Shown piece after piece: positions 16,983-29,000 of a DNA stretch of 61,882 bases (positions are counted from its first letter, which is position 1; every line of letters begins with the position of its first letter). This stretch comes from Gammaproteobacteria bacterium (GTDB lineage Bacteria > Pseudomonadota > Gammaproteobacteria > Pseudomonadales > Azotimanducaceae), in contig JABIZD010000002.1 in assembly GCA_018666555.1 (NCBI GenBank), forward strand, positions 1 through 61,882, written 5' to 3'. Position numbers and translations under genes: made by a program. Below the pieces are notes generated by a model that saw nothing but the letters and a program-made list of their open reading frames with translations, had not been told where the DNA came from and searched no databases.

Positions 16983-17726
16983 ATGAGTGAAAGTAAAACG
17001 AGCAGTAAGGTCCTTTTGTTAATGGCTGTCTGTATGGTACTAATTATGGCCTTTAGTCCACTGAGTTATCGCTTTGGCTGGGTGCCCCTGCTGCCATCTC
17101 TGGGAAGTTTGGGCGTCGCTATTCTGGGCTCGGCTCTGATATGGCTGTCGGGGCTGGTAATGCTGATCGCAGCGGTCCGTAAACAGCTGTCCGCTGATCG
17201 AAAGGTGCTACTGGTCGCTTTGGTTTTGGCTGCTTTGCCAGTCGCGGCAATGATTCCTCAATTGCTTAAGGTGGGTAGTGTGCCACCAATCCATGATATA
17301 TCCACGGATACAGTTGAGCCACCTGAGTTTGAGCTGATGGTTAAAAGACGAATCCATGCCATGAATGACCTGGAATACGCTGATGCGGACCATACGGCAG
17401 AGCAAATGGCTGCGTTACAGGAGGAGTTTTATCCTGAAGTTCAGTCACTGGTTAGTGATATGTCAGTACAAGAAGCCCAGGCCAGAGCAAGGACAGTCTT
17501 AGAAGACATGGGGCTAGATATAATTGCTTCAGGTCGAATCGGCTTGATTGAAGCCACCGCAACGACATTCTGGTTTGGCTTTAAAGATGACCTGGTGGTG
17601 CGGATTCGTGCTGAGGGCAGCAAGTCGATCATCGATGTCAGATCAGTGTCCAGAGTGGGGCAGAGTGATCTGGGTGTCAATGCGGCTCGGATATTGAATT
17701 TTCTTGAGAAATTTGCCAGCGCCTAG
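16983..17726 (+). CDS. DUF1499 membrane protein
   Basis: 247 residues. Three hydrophobic segments occupy roughly residues 10-100 (LLLMAVCMVLIMAF, LGSLGVAILGSALIWLSGLVMLI and LLVALVLAALPVAAMI). They are followed by a soluble DUF1499 domain with the typical 'PPIHDISTD', 'AQARARTVLEDMGLDII', 'IEATATTFWFGFKDDLVVRI' and 'IDVRSVSRVGQSDLGVNAARI'. Function is unknown. The family is common in proteobacteria, often envelope-associated. The ATG chosen has AAAGAG 6 bases upstream; a TTG two codons earlier is possible. It converges on gatB with only 19 bases between stops. Confidence 0.85.
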   Translation: MSESKTSSKVLLLMAVCMVLIMAFSPLSYRFGWVPLLPSLGSLGVAILGSALIWLSGLVMLIAAVRKQLSADRKVLLVALVLAALPVAAMIPQLLKVGSVPPIHDISTDTVEPPEFELMVKRRIHAMNDLEYADADHTAEQMAALQEEFYPEVQSLVSDMSVQEAQARARTVLEDMGLDIIASGRIGLIEATATTFWFGFKDDLVVRIRAEGSKSIIDVRSVSRVGQSDLGVNAARILNFLEKFASA

Positions 17727-17745
17727 GCAAAGAAATATCTTCAGG

Positions 17746-19203
17746 TCAGGGGCTTTCCTGCAACAGACGTTTGATGATGGTATTAACCTGTTGTGGATTC
17801 GCCTTGCCTTGGGTCTGCTTCATAACCTGGCCTACGAAAAAGCCCATTAATTTGTGTTTACCCGAGAGCAGTTGTTGACGTTGTTTAGGGTTTGCATTCA
17901 GAATTTCAAGAATGAGTGGTTCAAGCGCGGATTGGTCGGTTAATTGCTGCAAGCCATGCTGCTCGATATAAGTCGTTGCAGAGGTCGCCTCGCCCGCCCA
18001 AAGAGCCGAAAAGACGTCTTTGGCGATTTTGCCCGATATGGTATCAGCGCCGATAAGAGAGACTAATTCCCCGAGTTGAATTGCACTGACTGGCGAGTCC
18101 TTAATGCTGAGGGAATCTCGATTCAGATGGCCGAGTAGTTCACTTTTGACCCAGTTCGCAGAAAGTAAGGCGTTTTTCGAGTTTTCTGCGGCGATTTCGA
18201 AATAGTCAGCGAGGTTGCGGTCACTAGCTAATAAATTCGAATCGGCTACCGTAAGCTTAAATTCATCGATAAACCGTTGACATCTTTCCGCTGGCAGTTC
18301 TGGCATTTCAGCTTTTATGGCGTTTATTTTTTCATCTGTAACGACAACGGGTAGCAGGTCGGGTTCCGGGAAGTAACGATAATCTGTTGCTGTCTCTTTA
18401 CTGCGCATGGGCCGGGTTTCATCTTTACCTGGATCATATAGGCGGGTTTCTTGCGGGACACTCTTGTTAGCCTCAAGCAGGCTGATTTGCCGGTCGGTTT
18501 CGTAAACTATCGCTCGTTCGAGGAAACGAAATGAATTTAAATTCTTGATTTCAGCCCTGATGCCCAGCGTAGCTGAGTCCTCACGCCGGACGGAAATATT
18601 GGCATCGAATCGAAGCGATCCCTGAGACATATTGCCATCACAGATATCCAGGTAGGTCACCAGCTGATGTATTTTTCTGGCATAGGCGACGGCTTCATAG
18701 GCTGATTTGATATCCGGCTCAGAGACTATTTCTAAGAGCGGTGTGCCTGCCCGGTTAAGGTCTATGCCAGTAAATGAATCGAAGTCCTCATGAAGAGATT
18801 TGCCAGCGTCTTCTTCAAGGTGAGCACGGGTAATCCGAATTCGCTTGACTGTGCCATCCTCAAGAAAGATATCGATGTGTCCACCGGTGACAATAGGTAG
18901 ATCCATCTGGGTAATCTGGTAGCCTTTTGGTAAATCGGGATAGAAGTAGTTCTTTCGGTCGAATGCTGAAATCCGCGCGATTTCAGCGGAAACACCCAGG
19001 CCAAAGCGGATTGCTTTTGCGTACACAGCCTCATTAACCACCGGTAAAACCCCTGGAAGGGCCAGGTCTACTGCGCTCGCCTGGATATTAGGATCGCTAC
19101 CAAAAAGGGTGCTAGCACCGGAAAATATCTTGCTCTGGGTATTCAACTGAGCATGAATTTCTAGGCCGATATCGATTTGCCAACCATCAGGGATGTTCAT
19201 CAC
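17746..19203 (-). CDS. gatB: Asp/Glu-tRNA amidotransferase subunit B
   Basis: 485 residues. Subunit B of GatCAB, which turns Glu-tRNA(Gln) and/or Asp-tRNA(Asn) into the amide forms in the cytoplasm. It activates the misacylated tRNA with ATP. Visible hallmarks are '[11 protein letters not shown]' at the start, '[16 protein letters not shown]', '[17 protein letters not shown]', '[16 protein letters not shown]' and the C-terminal YqeY-like helical domain that grips the tRNA elbow. The start overlaps the gatA stop by 4 bases, so B, A and C form one coupled operon in gatC-A-B order. Confidence 0.97.
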   Translation of the reverse strand: MMNIPDGWQIDIGLEIHAQLNTQSKIFSGASTLFGSDPNIQASAVDLALPGVLPVVNEAVYAKAIRFGLGVSAEIARISAFDRKNYFYPDLPKGYQITQMDLPIVTGGHIDIFLEDGTVKRIRITRAHLEEDAGKSLHEDFDSFTGIDLNRAGTPLLEIVSEPDIKSAYEAVAYARKIHQLVTYLDICDGNMSQGSLRFDANISVRREDSATLGIRAEIKNLNSFRFLERAIVYETDRQISLLEANKSVPQETRLYDPGKDETRPMRSKETATDYRYFPEPDLLPVVVTDEKINAIKAEMPELPAERCQRFIDEFKLTVADSNLLASDRNLADYFEIAAENSKNALLSANWVKSELLGHLNRDSLSIKDSPVSAIQLGELVSLIGADTISGKIAKDVFSALWAGEATSATTYIEQHGLQQLTDQSALEPLILEILNANPKQRQQLLSGKHKLMGFFVGQVMKQTQGKANPQQVNTIIKRLLQESP

Positions 19204-20660
19204 ATGAAGCTCTGCGGTTGTTGCTTGTGCCAGTCTGTTTGCTGCTGGAATTGATGGGCTACCTGTAGTAATTTTGCTTCTTCCAGATAGTTGCCGATGA
19301 GTTGTAATCCCACCGGCAAGCCTTTACTTAACCCTACTGGAATACTCATGGCCGGGACGCCAGCGAGACTCGCTGCGATGGTATAAATGTCCTGCAGATA
19401 CATGGAGACGGCATCATTGGTTTTTGCACCTAGAGGGAAGGCGGTTCCCGGCGCTGTCGGCCCAACGATGACATCAACCTGCTTGAAAGCCGATATAAAA
19501 TCATTTTTGATCAGCCGCCTGATCTGTTGGGCTTTCCGATAGTAGGCATCGTAGTATCCGGCGCTGAGTGCAAACGTACCCACCATAATCCTTTTCTTTA
19601 CTTCAGTGCCAAAGCCCTCGCTGCGCGATCTTTTGTAGAGGTCTTCCAGGTTGACGGGGTTGTCACACCGGTAACCATATCTGACACCATCATAACGAGA
19701 TAAATTGGCGGAACATTCAGCCGGAGCAATCACGTAATAAGAGCTAAGGCTGAATTTGGTATGGGGTAGCTCTATTTCTGAGATTTCTGCGCCCATTCGG
19801 CCCAGTTCTCTGATGCCCTCGAGAACCAGGTTTTCTACCTCTGAATCCAGTCCCTCCTTGAAGTAGTCAGAACAGAGGCCGATTTTCACCCCGGCAAGTG
19901 GTTTAGAGAGGGCCGCAGTATACCTTGGAACACTAAGATTGAGACTGGTGGAGTCTTTGTTATCGTGACCCGCCATATACTCCAATAAAATAGCAGCATC
20001 CTCAGCGGTTCGGGTGAAGGACCCAGCCTGATCCAGACTCGATGCGAAGGCTATCATGCCCCACCTCGATATTCGTCCATAAGTGGGTTTCAGGCCAGTG
20101 AGCCCGCACATGGAAGCCGGTTGCCTGATGGAGCCTCCGGTATCTGTGCCTGTGCTGGCAACACATAATGAGGCTGCTAGGCTAGCCGCTGATCCACCCG
20201 AAGAACCTCCGGGGACCTTGGTATTATCCCAGGGGTTACTGACGGGCCCAAAAAAACTCGACTCGTTGGATGAACCCATGGCAAATTCATCCATATTTGT
20301 TTTACCGAGGGTGATGCTGCCCGCGTTATTTAATTTGTCGATGCAGGTTGATGTGTAGGGAGCGATGAAATCAGCTAAAATTTTTGACCCGGCGGTTGTG
20401 CGGATTCCATCGATACAGAAAATATCTTTATGTGCGAGGGGAATGCCGGTCAGCATAGTATGCTTGCCGCTAGCCAGGGCCCGGTCTGCTGCTTTGGCTT
20501 GCTCTAGAGCGATATCTGGTGTGACTGTGATAAAACTGTTGATCTGATTATCGTGTTCAGCAATTCTGTCGAGGAAGTGCTTGGTGAGTTCCTTCGCGGA
20601 AATGGCTTTGCTTATCAGTAATTGATGCAGCTCGGAGATGGTAGCATTATTTAGGTTCAC
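19200..20660 (-). CDS. gatA: Asp/Glu-tRNA amidotransferase subunit A
   Basis: 486-residue amidase-signature protein that releases ammonia from glutamine for transfer by GatB. The catalytic Lys-Ser-Ser triad is visible: Lys in 'PLAHKDIFC', the cis-Ser in '[14 protein letters not shown]', and the nucleophile Ser in '[16 protein letters not shown]'. Length and motifs are fully normal. It overlaps gatC upstream and gatB downstream by 4 bases each. Confidence 0.97.
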   Translation of the reverse strand: MNLNNATISELHQLLISKAISAKELTKHFLDRIAEHDNQINSFITVTPDIALEQAKAADRALASGKHTMLTGIPLAHKDIFCIDGIRTTAGSKILADFIAPYTSTCIDKLNNAGSITLGKTNMDEFAMGSSNESSFFGPVSNPWDNTKVPGGSSGGSAASLAASLCVASTGTDTGGSIRQPASMCGLTGLKPTYGRISRWGMIAFASSLDQAGSFTRTAEDAAILLEYMAGHDNKDSTSLNLSVPRYTAALSKPLAGVKIGLCSDYFKEGLDSEVENLVLEGIRELGRMGAEISEIELPHTKFSLSSYYVIAPAECSANLSRYDGVRYGYRCDNPVNLEDLYKRSRSEGFGTEVKKRIMVGTFALSAGYYDAYYRKAQQIRRLIKNDFISAFKQVDVIVGPTAPGTAFPLGAKTNDAVSMYLQDIYTIAASLAGVPAMSIPVGLSKGLPVGLQLIGNYLEEAKLLQVAHQFQQQTDWHKQQPQSFM

Positions 20661-20941
20661 TCGATGACCTTCGGTACGAGGTAAAGGCCTTCTTCAAATA
20701 AGGGTGCAACTTGACTGAATTTGTCTCTCTGGTTAGTTTCACTGACAGCGTCGGGGCGCAACATTTGTTCAGTTTCAAGTGGGTGTGCTAGTGGTTTTAC
20801 GTTTTCACACTCGGCAGCATTCAGGGTTGCCACTAGCTCGAGCACCTCGTTAATGGCGGCAAGGGTGCTTTCCCGACTGTCCGGGTCTAGAGATAGCTGT
20901 GCCAAGTCGCCTAAAAGGTCGAGTTCCTCATTACTAATCAT
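20657..20941 (-). CDS. gatC: Asp/Glu-tRNA amidotransferase subunit C
   Basis: 94-residue clamp subunit that wraps around GatA and GatB and stabilises the complex. It has the family's start ([23 protein letters not shown]) and '[35 protein letters not shown]' end. It is first in the gat operon. The 296-base gap to mreB, which is divergently transcribed, must contain both promoters. Confidence 0.95.
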   Translation of the reverse strand: MISNEELDLLGDLAQLSLDPDSRESTLAAINEVLELVATLNAAECENVKPLAHPLETEQMLRPDAVSETNQRDKFSQVAPLFEEGLYLVPKVIE

Positions 20942-22275
<1,334 letters not shown>

Positions 22276-22345
22276 ATAATATTACCCTGGCATCGCCTGA
22301 GGCTAATATGATTACAGCTTTTTCCAAGCGCAAACAGGTAGGGCG

Positions 22346-23209
22346 ATGAAAGCGCTTTTTCAAAAACGAGATGGCAGCGGTATTCAAACCAGTGCACTCA
22401 TTCTTGCTTGTTTCATGCTGATCAGCGTAGATGCCTACACCCCCTGGTTGCAATTCTTTAGACAAGTTGCCGGCGCTGCTATGGAGCCGGTCCTGGTAAT
22501 CTCAACATTGCCGAATGAGGCAGCGGATAGCTTTTCTGGTTTCTTCGCAACGCGCAGTGCACTCAAGGATGAAATCGATCAACTGAAAAGAGAGATTTTG
22601 AAGATGCAGACCCGTACTCAGAAAATGGCTGCTCTCCTGGATGAAAATAATCGGATGAGAGCACTCCTGGGTTCGGCCGAGCGCGTTCAGGAAAAGGTCT
22701 TGATCGCAGAAATTATAGGCGTAGACCCTGATCCGAATCGCTCGCGAATCATTGTTGACAAGGGATCTAATGATAACGTCAGTATCGGCCAGGCAGTGAT
22801 AGATGAACGTGGCCTGATAGGCCAGGTTGTTGCCCTTACCTTGGGCACCAGCACAATATTATTGATCTCGGATCAAACTCAGGCAGTACCAGTAAGGACT
22901 TTGAGGGGTGGTCTACAGATTATTGTCGAAGGCGGTGGCAAAAAGACAAGCCTGGTGGGTAGGCATGTGCCGATCACGGCTGATTTGCAGGTGGGTGATA
23001 GTCTAGTGACTTCAGGATTAGGGCAGGTGTTTCCCAGTGGTTACCCAGTGGCTGTTATAAGTCAGTTTGAACCGTCTCCTGGGAACCCTTTCGCTACGAT
23101 TAGCGCCGAACCCTTAGCTCAGCTTGGATCGAGAAATCATGTTCTGATTTTATTTTCGGCGGCTAAGCCTACAGAATCTTCCAGTGACGTAAAAGATGAT
23201 GTTAATTAA
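22346..23209 (+). CDS. mreC: Rod shape-determining protein MreC
   Basis: 287 residues. One N-terminal membrane helix (ALILACFMLISVDAY) is followed by a periplasmic coiled coil at roughly residues 70-105 (LKDEIDQLKREILKMQTRTQKMAALLDENNRMRALL). Then come the two beta-barrel lobes, with 'IIGVDPDPNRSRIIVDKGSNDNVSIGQAVI' and 'VTSGLGQVFPSGYPVAVI'. MreC scaffolds the elongasome and activates PBP2/RodA. It lies 70 bases after mreB. Confidence 0.95.
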   Translation: MKALFQKRDGSGIQTSALILACFMLISVDAYTPWLQFFRQVAGAAMEPVLVISTLPNEAADSFSGFFATRSALKDEIDQLKREILKMQTRTQKMAALLDENNRMRALLGSAERVQEKVLIAEIIGVDPDPNRSRIIVDKGSNDNVSIGQAVIDERGLIGQVVALTLGTSTILLISDQTQAVPVRTLRGGLQIIVEGGGKKTSLVGRHVPITADLQVGDSLVTSGLGQVFPSGYPVAVISQFEPSPGNPFATISAEPLAQLGSRNHVLILFSAAKPTESSSDVKDDVN

Positions 23210-23266
23210 CGCTGCTAAAGGCGATGACTGGGTTAGTCCTCAGGGCTTTATGAGAAGAAAACGATA

Positions 23267-23767
23267 ATGGCTGTTAATGTTACCAGTAGGGGTAACTGGG
23301 TTATTGCAATAACCCTTCTGTTGGCATTGATACTGGCTATCCTGCCTTTACCCTCTGGAATTCCTGCAGAGTTAGGCTATCTGCGTCCTGATTGGCTGGC
23401 TCTGGTGATAATTTACTGGACCCTTGCCCTGCCAGACAGAATTGGATTGCTGACAGCTTTTGCTACGGGTTTGATAGCAGATCTGGTGCTGGGTTCTTTA
23501 TTTGGCCTGCATGCTTTGAGCTTGGTGATAGCCTCCAGTTTTACCTCGGCATCTTACCAGCAGGTACGTATGTTGGCGGTCTGGCAACAAGCTATCTTAG
23601 TTGCGGTGATGCTGAGCTTAGTACAGCTCGCTGTCCTCGTCGTGATCCTGCTGTTATCGCAAGGAAGTTTCAGTTGGTTAAGTTTCTTAATCCCCCTGGT
23701 CAGTGGGCTTGTCTGGCCCTGGGTTTTTCTGGGACTGCGATGGCTGCGAAGGCGCTTTATTAACTAA
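23267..23767 (+). CDS. mreD: Rod shape-determining protein MreD
   Basis: 166-residue inner-membrane protein with five or six hydrophobic helices and the typical 'LRPDWLALVIIYWTLALPDRIGLLTAFATGLIADLVLGSLFGLHAL' core. It acts with MreC in the elongasome. It lies between mreC and maf, 57 and 77 bases away, in the conserved order. Confidence 0.93.
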   Translation: MAVNVTSRGNWVIAITLLLALILAILPLPSGIPAELGYLRPDWLALVIIYWTLALPDRIGLLTAFATGLIADLVLGSLFGLHALSLVIASSFTSASYQQVRMLAVWQQAILVAVMLSLVQLAVLVVILLLSQGSFSWLSFLIPLVSGLVWPWVFLGLRWLRRRFIN

Positions 23768-23844
23768 GGTAGATTGCCACCTAGCTGCGCCTGGGTTTCA
23801 TGAAGGGGCACGTCCATTTTATTTCAATAGGAGAGTAAAAAATT

Positions 23845-24420
23845 ATGGTGGAATTAGTGCTTGCTTCGGCATCACCAAGGCGTGCGGAACTATTGCGTCA
23901 AATAGGTATCAAATTCAGGGTTGATCCAGCCGATATAGATGAGTCCATCAACGCTGAGGAGCAGCCGATTGATTTAGTAGAGCGGCTGGCGGGGCAGAAA
24001 GCGAGTTGTAAAATCGCCTCTGATAGGTTGGTTCTGGCGGCTGATACCATTGTATTTGACGATGTTTCTATTTTGGGTAAACCAAGGGACCGAACTGATG
24101 CGATTGAGATGCTGGCGAGACTGTCCAATCGAATCCACCAGGTAGTAACAGCGATTTGTGTGGCAAATGACGACAGTATGATCTCTCAGGTGGTTACAAC
24201 GTCAGTGACATTAAGGCCCATCTCCGAGGCAGAAGCGATAGCTTATTGGGATTCAGGTGAACCACGAGATAAAGCAGGAGGGTTCGCGATTCAGGGACTG
24301 GGTGCTGTTTTTGTGAAGAATATTCAGGGAAGTTACAGTAATGTGGTAGGTTTGCCACTGTTCGAAACCGCTGCCTTGCTGGGGCGATATGGCATTCAAG
24401 CCCTTAGGGTTAGGCATTAG
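23845..24420 (+). CDS. maf: Maf-family nucleotide pyrophosphatase
   Basis: 191-residue cytoplasmic house-cleaning enzyme that hydrolyses non-canonical or methylated/UTP-type nucleoside triphosphates (YhdE branch by context). The N-terminal 'LVLASASPRRAELLRQIGIKF', 'VLAADTIVFDDVSILGKPRD' with the catalytic Asp, and the C-terminal 'DKAGGFAIQGLGAVFVKNIQGSYSNVVGLPL' all match. The ATG has AGGAGAG about 9 bases upstream. The mreBCD-maf-rng order is conserved in gammaproteobacteria. Confidence 0.95.
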   Translation: MVELVLASASPRRAELLRQIGIKFRVDPADIDESINAEEQPIDLVERLAGQKASCKIASDRLVLAADTIVFDDVSILGKPRDRTDAIEMLARLSNRIHQVVTAICVANDDSMISQVVTTSVTLRPISEAEAIAYWDSGEPRDKAGGFAIQGLGAVFVKNIQGSYSNVVGLPLFETAALLGRYGIQALRVRH

Positions 24421-24530
24421 CAGATAATCAGGCCAGCGCTTGCGATTTTATTTCTAGTGGGGTGTATGACCAGTACCGATAAACACAGCTGGGTTGTCTT
24501 CCGGTACAGGACTAATTAAGTGTTCTTGTT

Positions 24531-26024
24531 ATGAAAAAAGAAATATTGATAAATTCTTCGCTAGTAGAATGTCGAGTGGCCTTGGTGGAAGACGGTTTAC
24601 TCCAGGAAGTATTGATTGAAAGCAGTCATGCCGAGACCATGGTAGGTAATATATACAAGGGTACCGTCCAACGTGTAGTCAAGGGCCTGCAAAGTGCGTT
24701 CGTTTCAATTAGCGACAGTGAAAATGCTTTTCTCCCAGGGAGTGATTTCCGGACGCGAACTGCGGCAGCAGGAAGCACAGAAGTTTTAGATGAAGATATT
24801 GAGCAAAGTGCAGATATAGAGCAACGAATTAGACCGGGGCAGGAACTGCTGTTCCAGGTCACTAAAGAGCCAATTGGCAATAAGGCAGCCCGGGTCACTA
24901 CTAAAATTACTCTAGCTTCGCGTTATCTGGTGATGACCCCTAGCTCAGCCTCCATTCGAGTCTCGGTCAAAATCGAGGATGAAATTGAACGACAACGTCT
25001 GAAGGACCTCGTGACTGCTTGTAAGGGTAATACATCTTCTGGATTTATAGCCCGTACCTCTGCGGTGGGTGTCAGTCCAGAGGATCTGCAGCGAGATGTC
25101 GGTGAATTGACCGTCAGGTGGCAGGAAATTCAAATGCGGTTTCGTTCGGAATCCACTGGAACCTTGCTCCACCGAGACTTGCCGGCACCCTTGAGAGTTC
25201 TTCGCGATATAGTGAGCAGTGATGTAACTGGCATAACCGTTGATGATGATCAGACCCAGTCAGAGGTGCAGGATTTTATTGCCGCTTTTTTGCCATCCCA
25301 ACTGGGTAATCTAACCAAGGTACCTCCAGGGCAGAACCTGTTTGATCGATATGGGTTAGAGGAACAGCTAAAGGCCGCGTTAAAATCAAAGGTCTCCTTG
25401 AAATCAGGTGCTTACCTGGTCATTGAACAGACAGAGGCTATGACCACAATAGATGTTAATACGGGTTCTTACCTGGGTACCATAAACCTGGCTGAAACAG
25501 TATTGGAGACCAACCTTGAAGCCGCAACGGCGATACCAAGGCAACTTAGAATGCGTAATATTGGTGGAATTATTGTTGTCGATTTTATTGATATGGAAAC
25601 GGACGAGGATAAACAGGCATTATTGGATTGCCTGTCAGCCGGGCTGTTAAAAGACCGAGCCCCGACCCGTCATTCCAACGTGTCCACACTTGGTTTGGTA
25701 GAGATTGCCCGAAGAAGGTCGGGAAAAAGTTTACAGATGCTGCTGTCCCAACCCTGTTCGCACTGCTACGGCGTCGGGATTGTTGATTCAATTGACGCGC
25801 TTGCAGCAGCGGTATTCAGGGAGGTCTACAGGCGCAGGCTTGAATTTAAAAACCTTACCTGTCAGGTGTTAGCAGCACAGGAACTCGTAGATAGAATCTA
25901 TTGCGACTATCAAAGTGAAGTTTTGGATCTGAGTAGCGATCATGCCGTAACCATGAAATTAAAGGTGCATGAAAATTTTAGTATGGGCGATTTCAGGTTG
26001 CTTCAGCAGACTGAGGTGCAATAG
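24531..26024 (+). CDS. rng: Ribonuclease G
   Basis: 497-residue endoribonuclease of the RNase E/G family, acting on 16S rRNA 5' maturation and on some mRNAs. An S1-type domain (KGTVQRVVKGLQSAFVSIS) lies near residues 40-125. The catalytic magnesium-binding aspartates are in 'TTIDVNTGSYLG' and 'VVDFIDMETDEDKQ', and the zinc-link region is CSHCYGVG. It lacks the long C-terminal scaffold of RNase E, which supports RNase G. The stop is 6 bases before yhdP. Confidence 0.95.
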   Translation: MKKEILINSSLVECRVALVEDGLLQEVLIESSHAETMVGNIYKGTVQRVVKGLQSAFVSISDSENAFLPGSDFRTRTAAAGSTEVLDEDIEQSADIEQRIRPGQELLFQVTKEPIGNKAARVTTKITLASRYLVMTPSSASIRVSVKIEDEIERQRLKDLVTACKGNTSSGFIARTSAVGVSPEDLQRDVGELTVRWQEIQMRFRSESTGTLLHRDLPAPLRVLRDIVSSDVTGITVDDDQTQSEVQDFIAAFLPSQLGNLTKVPPGQNLFDRYGLEEQLKAALKSKVSLKSGAYLVIEQTEAMTTIDVNTGSYLGTINLAETVLETNLEAATAIPRQLRMRNIGGIIVVDFIDMETDEDKQALLDCLSAGLLKDRAPTRHSNVSTLGLVEIARRRSGKSLQMLLSQPCSHCYGVGIVDSIDALAAAVFREVYRRRLEFKNLTCQVLAAQELVDRIYCDYQSEVLDLSSDHAVTMKLKVHENFSMGDFRLLQQTEVQ

Positions 26025-26030
26025 CCCTTT

Positions 26031-29000
26031 ATGACCCGGCAAGTAATCTCCAGGTTTGTTCAGGTGCTGATTTTTTCAGTGTTACTGTTGCTTGCTTCAT
26101 ACGTCACTTTCGGTCGACTGGCGATTGGATTATTAAGTTTTTATAAGGTGGATGTAGAGGATCAGGTATCAGAGATCCTCGGTATCGGGTTTAGCACACG
26201 GTTTATAGCCGGGCAGTGGGATATTCTCGATCCGACTATTGTATTGCAGGGGCTGGTTCTGGGTGAGGCGGAAAGTGCGGCGATCTCAGCTCAGCGGGTA
26301 GAATTGAAGTTGAGTTCTTGGCGCTCTTTAACTGAGTTTTTCCCAGTGCTCAGTCGAGTAGTAGTCAATACTGTTTCATTAAAGGTTAGTAAAAACAAAG
26401 AGGGTGCTTGGAGTGTCTCTGGTATGCAGGGATCTGGTTCTCGCAGTTTATCGGATTTTACCCGCCTACTTTCCTATGTGGATGTCCTAGAGATATCAGC
26501 TCTCGAGATTCATGTTGATACAGGCCAGGGGAGCTTCTTGTTTTCTACTGTGGGGCCTCAAACCGGAATTGAAATCAGAGCGGACGAATCTGGTGGTGCG
26601 TTCGACGCAGCCCTGGGCGTGGTTGAGGTGAACTCACAAGATTCGTCCGGGCGCCCTTCGAGGATGTTTTTGTCTGGTTCCTTTCAGGGACAATTGAGCT
26701 CTATCGGCTCTGTCTCAATGAGCGCTTATTTAAGCCTCGAAGACATACAACTGGCAACGCTTTACCCGCCATTAAAAGAAGATAGCAGGACAGCAGATGC
26801 GCTTCTTGATGGCCAAGCATGGTTGCAGTTAGATAAAGGTGCTATCGATTCCCAAGTGAAACTTACTGTCTCTGGTTTGAATCTGGCAGAGTCCCAAAGC
26901 ACTTTGCTGACAACTGATTTTGCTGTTTCAGGAGACCTGGGGAAAGGAGTCGCTGCCATTCAGGTAGCTGAACTGGCCATGACCGGTGCCGGTGAGCCGA
27001 TCGAACTTACTGGGCTGTCTATCGGAATCGAGAAAACATCCCAGGATGACTTTGCCCTCGCCGCAACCTTGCCGTCCTTAAGGATCGAGCAGCGCTGGTT
27101 AACGCTATTGTTCGACCTGCAGGCTGAGCTGGGTAGTGAGAGTCAGGTTGGCACGGGGATCAGTCCAATCGAGGCTGAGGTGTTAATGTCCGAAATCGGT
27201 CTTTGGGTTGATTCGGGTAGTATCAAAGAGTCTTTGTGGTTTGTAGCGAATGTAGATGAACTGAAGTTGCGTGCTCAAAATGGTGTGCCCGGGTTGGAGG
27301 GCATTAAAGGTTTCTTGAGCGTGGGGTTGCAGGCGGGTTTCTTTGATCTAAATAGTGACCAGAATGAAATCCACTTTCCGAATGTGTATGAATTACCCTG
27401 GCAATTGGATACCAGCACGGGAAGGTTAGCCTATCGAGTTCATGAGCAGGGTGTACAGATCTTCTCAGGGCCGTTAAGAGTTACATCAGGTGAGCTTGAG
27501 GCTAAGGGTAAGCTGTTGATTGACCTGCATAAGGAAAAATTGCAGAGAACCTGGGGGCTGTCTGTGGGGGTGCAGGATGCCAGTTTGATATCTTTAGCGC
27601 CTTTTATTCCTCTGACAGTCCCGATAGAAACAAGAAGTTGGATTGCTGCAGCTATTCGTTCTGGTCAGGCTGATAAAGCCGGGTTACTGGTGCATGGATC
27701 GATTGATAGATCGGCACCTAAAGCAGAGAAAAGCTATGAAATCCAGATTCAGACAAATGCTGCGGTGCTTAAATATCAGCCTTTATGGCCAGAAATAAAA
27801 GCCCTTCAGGGAACGGTTTATATCAATAACCGAGGGGTTTTTGCAGACCGGCTAAAAGGAGAGATATTTGATACTGAGGTTGAGAATGCTTCGCTTCGTA
27901 TTCACCAAACGGATGATACCCCGCCAGAATGGGTTGAAATTTCAGCTGATTTATCTGGACCTTTTGCTGATGGCTTTAAGGTTTTCAAGGAAACACCGCT
28001 TCGAAACAGCATATCAGGAGCAGCGGATTATTGGGGCGGTCGGGGGTCAATGAAAGCGGGTATACAGTTATCAATTGGTATTGGTGCATCTGCAACTGCG
28101 CCACCTTTGATAGATAGTCAAGTTGATCTTACAGATGTTCAGTTTGATTTGATGGATTTAGATCTGGCCATTGAGGAACTCAGCGGTTCATTCAGGTATC
28201 AGTCGAAAATAGGGTTAAGCAGCGAATATTTTTCCTGTTCTTTGTTTGAGGGACCGGCGGAAGGTCATATTGAAACGACTCTATTGGGTCAGTCGGGCGC
28301 TTTTCTGGTTTTGCTGGATGGCACTGCAGAGGTTGATAACGCCAACAAGTGGTTGGATCTTTCGCTGCTACAATTTGTTCATGGCACGAGTGATTATAAG
28401 GCTCTCCTGACGCTGCCATATGGTGGTAGAGATAACAGGCCGACAATTGAGGTATCCAGTGATTTGGTTGGTATAAACATCGATATGCCGCCACCCTTGG
28501 GTAAGATCACGGCGGACACTCAACGCGATTTTATTTATCAGCAGATCTTAGGGCCCGGTCCATCAGTGGCTAGCTTTGCACTGGAACAGAGCGTGTCTGG
28601 TAATTTAAAATTGGTGGAGGGTACCGTGGTTGGGGGTCGGCTTTACCTGGGTGAATTCAGGAATGAAGCGAGTGCCTTCGATGCTATTCGGGTGACGGGT
28701 TCTTTGCCATTTCTATCCCTGTCAGAGTGGAATATGTTTTTTGAAGAACTGGAAAGCAAGACAGATTTGTCGGTAGAGTCCGGCATAAAAAGCCACCTGA
28801 AGTCCATAGATGTGATGGTTGATCGGTTAAATATCTATGAATTCGAATTAGAAGAAATTGCCGTTAAGATCAAACCTTTGGAGCAAGCCTGGCAGGTCGC
28901 GCTGGAGAATGAAGAGATACTGGGCGAGTTCACTGATTTTGATGACGAATCGAAACCATTAGATGTTCAGCTCAAGTATCTGCGTCTGAAGTCAGAATTA